Source: Chryseosolibacter histidinae (lineage in GTDB: Bacteria > Bacteroidota > Bacteroidia > Cytophagales > Cyclobacteriaceae). From it: a stretch of 64,000 nucleotides of DNA. This document shows positions 62,968 to 64,000 of this stretch, piece after piece. The position numbers were made by a program, and so were the translations under genes. The notes beneath the pieces were generated by a model. It had not been told where the DNA came from and did not search any database. It saw only the letters and a program-made list of their open reading frames with translations. The stretch is from the NCBI RefSeq assembly GCF_018598225.1, contig NZ_JAHESF010000019.1:1-64000 (forward strand), in the 5' to 3' direction. Position 1 is the stretch's first letter; each line of letters opens with the position of its first letter.

Positions 62968-63057
62968 GCTGTGATGAACGATAATTCCCGACGTACTTAT
63001 TGCGAAGGTGCGTGGCATGGCTATTGCGCAATTCTGCGCTGAAAAACCTATGCTCCT

Positions 63058-64000
63058 ATGATCCGGAATTATCTGAAGATCGCCTTTCGCAGTCTGCTCA
63101 AACAACGGGTTTATACCCTCATCAACATTCTCGGCCTCTCCACGGGCATCGCAAGCTGCCTGCTGATCGTGATGTTTGTGCAGGATGAGTTCTCTTACGA
63201 TCAGTTTCACCTCAAGCGCGACCAGATCTATAAGATTGTGCTCGAGCGCAAATACCCGAATCATTCCACCTACTACGCCATCATCCCTCACTCGTATGCC
63301 GATGTGATGTCGCGCGACTTTGCCGAGATCAGCGACGTGGTGAAAATGGGAGGTCCGTTCAATAATGTAACCGTTACGTATAAGAACAGGCAGGACGAAG
63401 AAAAACAGTTCGAGGAAAATTTTGTAATGGCTGCCGACTCGAATTTCTTCCAGATGTTCAGCATCAAACTGTTGAAAGGCGACGCAGGCAACGTGCTGCT
63501 CAACACCAATGACCTGGTGATCACAGAGGCTACCGCCAAGCGCTACTTCGAAAACGAGGAGCCCATCGGAAAAACACTGCGGCTGTTCAACCAGGATTAT
63601 ACCGTGACCGGCGTTTGTGAGAACGTGCCTGAGAACTCTCACTTCAAATTCGATTTCCTGGTGCACTGGACCGATCAAAACTTTGGCGGAGGACGTGAAA
63701 CCAACTTTATCTCATTCTCGGTACATGCATACCTCGAGCTGAAACCCGGCACTGATCCCAAAGCGCTGGAGGCAAAATTTCCGAAGATGGTCGACACTTA
63801 TGCGGCTGCGCAGATCGAGCGTGACCTGGGCAAGTCATGGGAAGATTACAAAAAGGAAGGCAATGGCTACCGCTACTTTCTTCAGCCGCTCACCAGCATT
63901 CACCTCAACCCGTTGAACATCGAAGCGAAAATGCGGCCCGGGGGCAACATCAACTATGTTTATTTTCTCATTGCTGTTGCTGTGCTCATTCTTGTGATCG
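63058..64000 (+). CDS. MacB/FtsX-type ABC transporter permease, N-terminal part
   Basis: The first 314 residues of a permease that runs past the window end. It opens MIRNYLKIAFRSLLKQRVYT, then the first helix NILGLSTGIASCLLIVMFV (residues about 24-42), the MacB-like periplasmic domain (about 45-285, with FEENFVMAADSNFFQMFSIK, LLKGDAG and NDLVITEATAKRYFENEEPI) and the start of helix 2 (VYFLIAVAVLILVI). It shares this layout with the permease at 45498-47909, so they are paralogues. No ATPase gene is upstream. Confidence 0.88.
   Translation, partial: MIRNYLKIAFRSLLKQRVYTLINILGLSTGIASCLLIVMFVQDEFSYDQFHLKRDQIYKIVLERKYPNHSTYYAIIPHSYADVMSRDFAEISDVVKMGGPFNNVTVTYKNRQDEEKQFEENFVMAADSNFFQMFSIKLLKGDAGNVLLNTNDLVITEATAKRYFENEEPIGKTLRLFNQDYTVTGVCENVPENSHFKFDFLVHWTDQNFGGGRETNFISFSVHAYLELKPGTDPKALEAKFPKMVDTYAAAQIERDLGKSWEDYKKEGNGYRYFLQPLTSIHLNPLNIEAKMRPGGNINYVYFLIAVAVLILVI

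Noticed and set aside
62713-63678. A 321-residue minus-strand frame across accD and the last permease
   Set aside because: It spans two genes and a repeat on the other strand and has no protein-family motifs.

Overview
The window reads as a stretch of chromosome from a Bacteroidota member, most likely of the order Cytophagales. The evidence is the gene content (separate atpD-atpC pair, sucA-odhB-lpdA cluster, rpsP-rimM-trmD-rplS, DUF4105, FtsX-type permeases without an adjacent ATPase, NhaD, GH109-like oxidoreductase), promoters of the Bacteroidota TTTG / TAnnTTTG type, and few strong Shine-Dalgarno sites. The order-level placement is inference. The left end is a sequencing artefact: bases 39-72 match the Illumina Nextera read-2 adapter with two mismatches, so bases 1-72 are not genomic and the window starts at a contig end inside gcvP.

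Layout. 73-5228: gcvP 3' end, two paralogous secreted CxxC proteins (one coupled to an M28 peptidase), a tandem NTF2-like protein, serine dehydratase alpha and a small membrane protein. 5265-10597: upp, M42-like peptidase, Gfo/Idh/MocA (GH109-like) protein, hpt, adk, obgE. 10791-17188: grpE-dnaJ, a secreted beta-rich protein, a two-gene ABC exporter and a histidine kinase. 17438-24656: atpD-atpC, two small membrane proteins, an RNA pseudouridine synthase, a coiled-coil lipoprotein, prfC and an aldo/keto reductase. 24823-33171: dnaK, an unknown secreted protein, aspartate kinase, nhaD, a Glu/Leu-type dehydrogenase and anmK. 33238-39652: an envelope cluster (coaX, beta-barrel protein, lptC, a 52-residue membrane protein, CorC/CNNM-type protein, PpiD-like foldase). 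39707-45420: DUF493, pterin dehydratase, rsmI, inositol monophosphatase, M16 peptidase and a lone nucleotidyltransferase. 45498-57941: FtsX-type permease, Cys-rich mini-protein, radical SAM/SPASM protein, DUF4105 protein, histidine kinase, and the complete 2-oxoglutarate dehydrogenase cluster sucA-odhB-lpdA on the minus strand. 58242-64000: rpsP-rimM-trmD-rplS, class I aldolase, accD, and a second FtsX-type permease cut by the window end.

Most genes are housekeeping. I see no CRISPR array, prophage, insertion sequence, tRNA or rRNA, and no convincing new defence or biosynthetic system. The less ordinary material lies between the genes. Many gaps hold mosaics of short words repeated with variation (AACTTTAAAC, ATTGACAATTG, AGGAGTAAG, TACGAGG, GTGGACTGT, AATCCTG, TAATGCCT, CGCAGAT), usually as two inverted arms, plus a palindrome CCCGATAGCTATCGGG. 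They begin close to stop codons and in two places (before atpC and rplS) create false N-terminal extensions. Other points worth a look: an AccD lacking its zinc-ribbon cysteines, a DnaJ with two rather than four CxxCxGxG motifs, an OdhB with two lipoyl domains, a terminator whose loop contains a -7-like box, and apparently leaderless genes.
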